In this document: one piece after another, positions 62,197-64,000 of the stretch
Layout of the letters: every line of letters begins with the position of its first letter
Position numbering within the stretch: the first letter of the stretch is position 1
Origin: an uncultured Eubacteriales bacterium
Lineage (GTDB): Bacteria > Bacillota > Clostridia > Monoglobales > Monoglobaceae
Length of the DNA stretch: 64,000 bases
NCBI GenBank assembly: GCA_900545865.1
Contig: URAN01000010.1
Span: 1 to 64,000 of the forward strand
Reading direction: 5' to 3'
The notes under the pieces: model-generated
Told to the model about the DNA's origin: nothing
Database searches by the model: none
What the model saw: the letters and a program-made list of their open reading frames with translations, nothing else
Program-made: the position numbers and the translations under genes

Positions 62197-62262
62197 ATGG
62201 ATAATGCCATACCGCCGTCTGCGGCAATTCTCTGTCGGGTTTATGTCCCGATTTTAATTTAA
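62197..62262 (+). CDS. 21-residue ORF with strong ribosome binding site upstream of murA
   Basis: ATG at 62197 follows an almost perfect GGAGGTGA (62183-62190) and reads MDNAIPPSAAILCRVYVPIL plus Ile before TAA. The short, hydrophobic C-terminus and following hairpins would fit a leader peptide or a small membrane peptide. Coding is supported only by the ribosome site. Confidence 0.4.
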   Translation: MDNAIPPSAAILCRVYVPILI

Positions 62263-62289
62263 TATTTTTTACCGAATAATATTATTGCG

Positions 62290-62350
62290 CAGCCACCTTT
62301 AATTTATGCGTGGCTGTATACATAAACAAAATTTGTAAATAATACAAATT
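62290..62350 (+). promoter_or_regulatory. Hairpin and palindrome in the murA leader
   Basis: CAGCCAC (62290-62296) pairs with GTGGCTG (62310-62316), and AATTTGTA (62330-62337) is inverted at 62343-62350 with a 5-nt centre. The second could be an operator or a stem ahead of the murA ribosome site. The 380-bp gap 62005-62384 also holds the terminator and 21-codon ORF listed separately. Confidence 0.4.
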
Positions 62351-62384
62351 AGTTCAGCAAATCGCAAAACGGAGGTTATTCACC

Positions 62385-63674
62385 ATGGCATCATACTTGA
62401 TTACTCCGGGTTCAAAACCCGAGGGAGAAATAAAAATAAGTGGTTCAAAAAACGCGGCTTTGCCGATTATCGCGGCATCCCTTTTATCGGACGAAAAAAC
62501 AACCCTGCACAATATTCCGCAGCTTACGGATATTCGGAATATGTGCGCGCTGATTGCCGCATCGGGGGCAAAATACAGTTTCGAAGCGTCAAACACACTA
62601 ACGATAGAGCCGCAATCCTCCTCTTTAAAATCAAACAATCTCGACAGCGCAACAAAACTTCGCGCATCATTTTTGATAATCGGTCCGCTTCTTGCCAAGC
62701 GCGGCAAAATTAAAATTCCCATGCCCGGCGGTTGTGCCATCGGCGCAAGACCTATCGACCTGCACCTTAAAGGTTTTAAGGCAATGGGTGCAAAAATAAA
62801 GCAGGGTCACGGATATGTCGAATTAAAGTGCGACAGGCTGAACTCAGCCAAAATATACCTTGACTTTCCCAGCGTGGGCGCAACGGAAAATATTATGACC
62901 GCCGCGTGTCTGGCACATGGCCAAACAATTATCGAAAACGCCGCCACCGAACCCGAAGTGACAGACCTTGCCGATTTTCTCTGTGCAATGGGTGCGGATA
63001 TACACGGCGTAGGGTGCGAAACAATTGTTATAAACGGCGTCAAAAAGCTGCACTCGGTTGAATATACGGTAATTCCCGACCGTATAGAGGCGGGAACTTT
63101 TTTACTCGCCGCCGCGGCGAGCAGGTGTAGACTGTCTCTTGAAAACGTGATTTGCGGACACTTAAAACCCATAGTTGCCAAACTGAATGAAATGGGGTTT
63201 GAAATAAACGAATCCGTCTGTCACAACTCGGTTACCGACCGTTATAAAACAAAGTATGACAGTATTGAAATCCTGCCGTGCGAAAAATTCCGCGCCGTGG
63301 ATATAAAGACACTTCCGTATCCCGGTTTTCCCACCGATATGCAGGCACAATTTATGTCGCTTATGAGCGTTGCGGACGGAACGGGAGTGGTTGTGGAAAC
63401 CGTCTTTGAAAACAGGTTTATGCAAGTCCCCGAGCTTTTGAGAATGGGTGCAAAAATCAAAACCGACGGCAGAACCGCCGTAATCGACGGAATAAAAAAA
63501 CTCAGCGGTGCCAAAGTCAAGGCAACAGATTTGCGCGCCGGTGCGGCATTGGTTATTGCCGCCCTCGCCGCACAAGGCGAAACCGAGATATGCAACATCG
63601 ACTATATTGAACGCGGATATGAAAATTTTGATAAAAAGCTGTCATCCGTCGGCATTAATATTCAAAAACTGTAA
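62385..63674 (+). CDS. murA: UDP-N-acetylglucosamine 1-carboxyvinyltransferase
   Basis: The 429-residue product has the MurA landmarks: Lys22-Asn23 in SGSKNAALP, the fosfomycin-target cysteine Cys117 in MPGGCAIGARPIDLHLKGF (as PGGCAIG), and the FPTDMQAQFM segment. It adds enolpyruvate to UDP-GlcNAc, the first committed step of peptidoglycan synthesis. ACGGAGG lies ten bases before the ATG. Clostridia often have two murA paralogues; which one this is cannot be told from the window. Confidence 0.96.
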   Translation: MASYLITPGSKPEGEIKISGSKNAALPIIAASLLSDEKTTLHNIPQLTDIRNMCALIAASGAKYSFEASNTLTIEPQSSSLKSNNLDSATKLRASFLIIGPLLAKRGKIKIPMPGGCAIGARPIDLHLKGFKAMGAKIKQGHGYVELKCDRLNSAKIYLDFPSVGATENIMTAACLAHGQTIIENAATEPEVTDLADFLCAMGADIHGVGCETIVINGVKKLHSVEYTVIPDRIEAGTFLLAAAASRCRLSLENVICGHLKPIVAKLNEMGFEINESVCHNSVTDRYKTKYDSIEILPCEKFRAVDIKTLPYPGFPTDMQAQFMSLMSVADGTGVVVETVFENRFMQVPELLRMGAKIKTDGRTAVIDGIKKLSGAKVKATDLRAGAALVIAALAAQGETEICNIDYIERGYENFDKKLSSVGINIQKL

Positions 63675-63711
63675 TTTCCATTGTAAAGCATTTTTGTTTT
63701 ACAATGGAAAT
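63674..63711 (+). terminator. 14-bp hairpin after murA
   Basis: ATTTCCATTGTAAA (63674-63687) pairs perfectly with TTTACAATGGAAAT (63698-63711), immediately after the stop codon. The tail is CAAATTAAT without a T-run, so it may protect the 3' end as much as terminate. Confidence 0.55.
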
Positions 63712-63992
63712 CAAATTAATATTTAAAATTATTGCTGATGTTATGGCAAATTATTTAAAATTAACTTTTATCTGTATAGCAAATTTACTTTACAGATTTA
63801 CTTGAAAAATTAATTTGTTTTCCGTGTTTTTTCACTCATGCTATCACAAAATATCACCCCGAGTCGAAAATATAAGAATCGGCTCTTTTTGTGTCGTTCG
63901 GAAAATTACTTACGCCCTATGTTTTGACAAAATTTTTTTGTTATAAATAGTATAATATAATCAAGACAGGCAAAAAAAGTGAGGTGATTTAG
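63712..63992 (+). promoter_or_regulatory. Intergenic region with promoter for a gene beyond the right edge
   Basis: This 281-bp AT-rich stretch ends with TTGACA (63924-63929) and TAGTAT (63948-63953, 18-bp spacing) overlapping TATAAT (63951-63956), then GAGGTGA (63981-63987). Nothing else is seen in it. Confidence 0.5.
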
Positions 63993-64000
63993 GTGACCGT
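63993..64000 (+). CDS. Start of a gene cut by the right edge
   Basis: GTG at 63993-63995 lies five bases after a GAGGTGA ribosome site and downstream of a promoter. Only two codons are visible, so no product can be named. Confidence 0.35.

Overview
The window looks like chromosome of a low-to-medium GC, spore-forming, carbohydrate-degrading Clostridia (Firmicutes). The evidence is a BofA-type sporulation gene, Asp23 and the NusB-XseA-XseB-IspA run, the YybS-GdpP-L9-DnaB-TilS-Hpt order, SLH-anchored surface proteins, cohesin- and dockerin-like modules, and remnants of clostridial conjugative elements. A gut or rumen pectin/hemicellulose degrader would fit, but that is inference. Nearly all genes are on the minus strand.

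Region 1 (1-6.9 kb) is the edge of an integrative conjugative element (ICE). It holds the start of a VirB6-like gene, a complete type III (ToxIN-like) toxin-antitoxin cassette, a small pilin-like membrane protein, and a virD4 coupling-protein gene split by a full-length group II intron whose ends can be placed by rejoining the reading frame. The element then ends in gene fragments (InlB-repeat tail, an ACT-like start, an internally deleted PPOX/NimA-like gene) and a 276-bp MITE-like repeat.

Region 2 (7-26.6 kb) is a surface polysaccharide locus. A divergent membrane AraC-type sensor-regulator faces a solute-binding lipoprotein, followed by concanavalin-like lectin proteins, two clan GH-A-like multidomain glycosidases and two SLH proteins, ending at a terminator. 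The ABC permeases expected with the lipoprotein are absent. Three 27-bp repeats, each carrying a Shine-Dalgarno and a two-codon mini-ORF, precede the lipoprotein gene.

Region 3 (26.6-38.2 kb) begins with a scar of another element (serine recombinase pseudogene and the 3' part of a tRNA). It continues with an LRR/stalk surface protein, the housekeeping run prmC-DUF1385-ispA-xseB-xseA-nusB-asp23, bofA, a lone HlyD/MacA-like adaptor, and an intact IS256-family element with 8-bp target duplications sitting in a terminator.

Region 4 (38.2-46.4 kb) has five secreted proteins with cohesin-like domains, a dockerin-like pair, an EF-hand loop, stalk domains and one SLH anchor. It looks like a small non-enzymatic scaffold system and is the best candidate for something undescribed.

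Region 5 (46.9-64 kb) is core: pgsA, a thioesterase, a TRAP (mtrB) homologue, wecB, tagO/wecA, trpS, an aminotransferase, hpt, tilS, dnaB, rplI, gdpP, yybS, an SCP2-like protein with a histone-like Lys/Ala tail, and murA.
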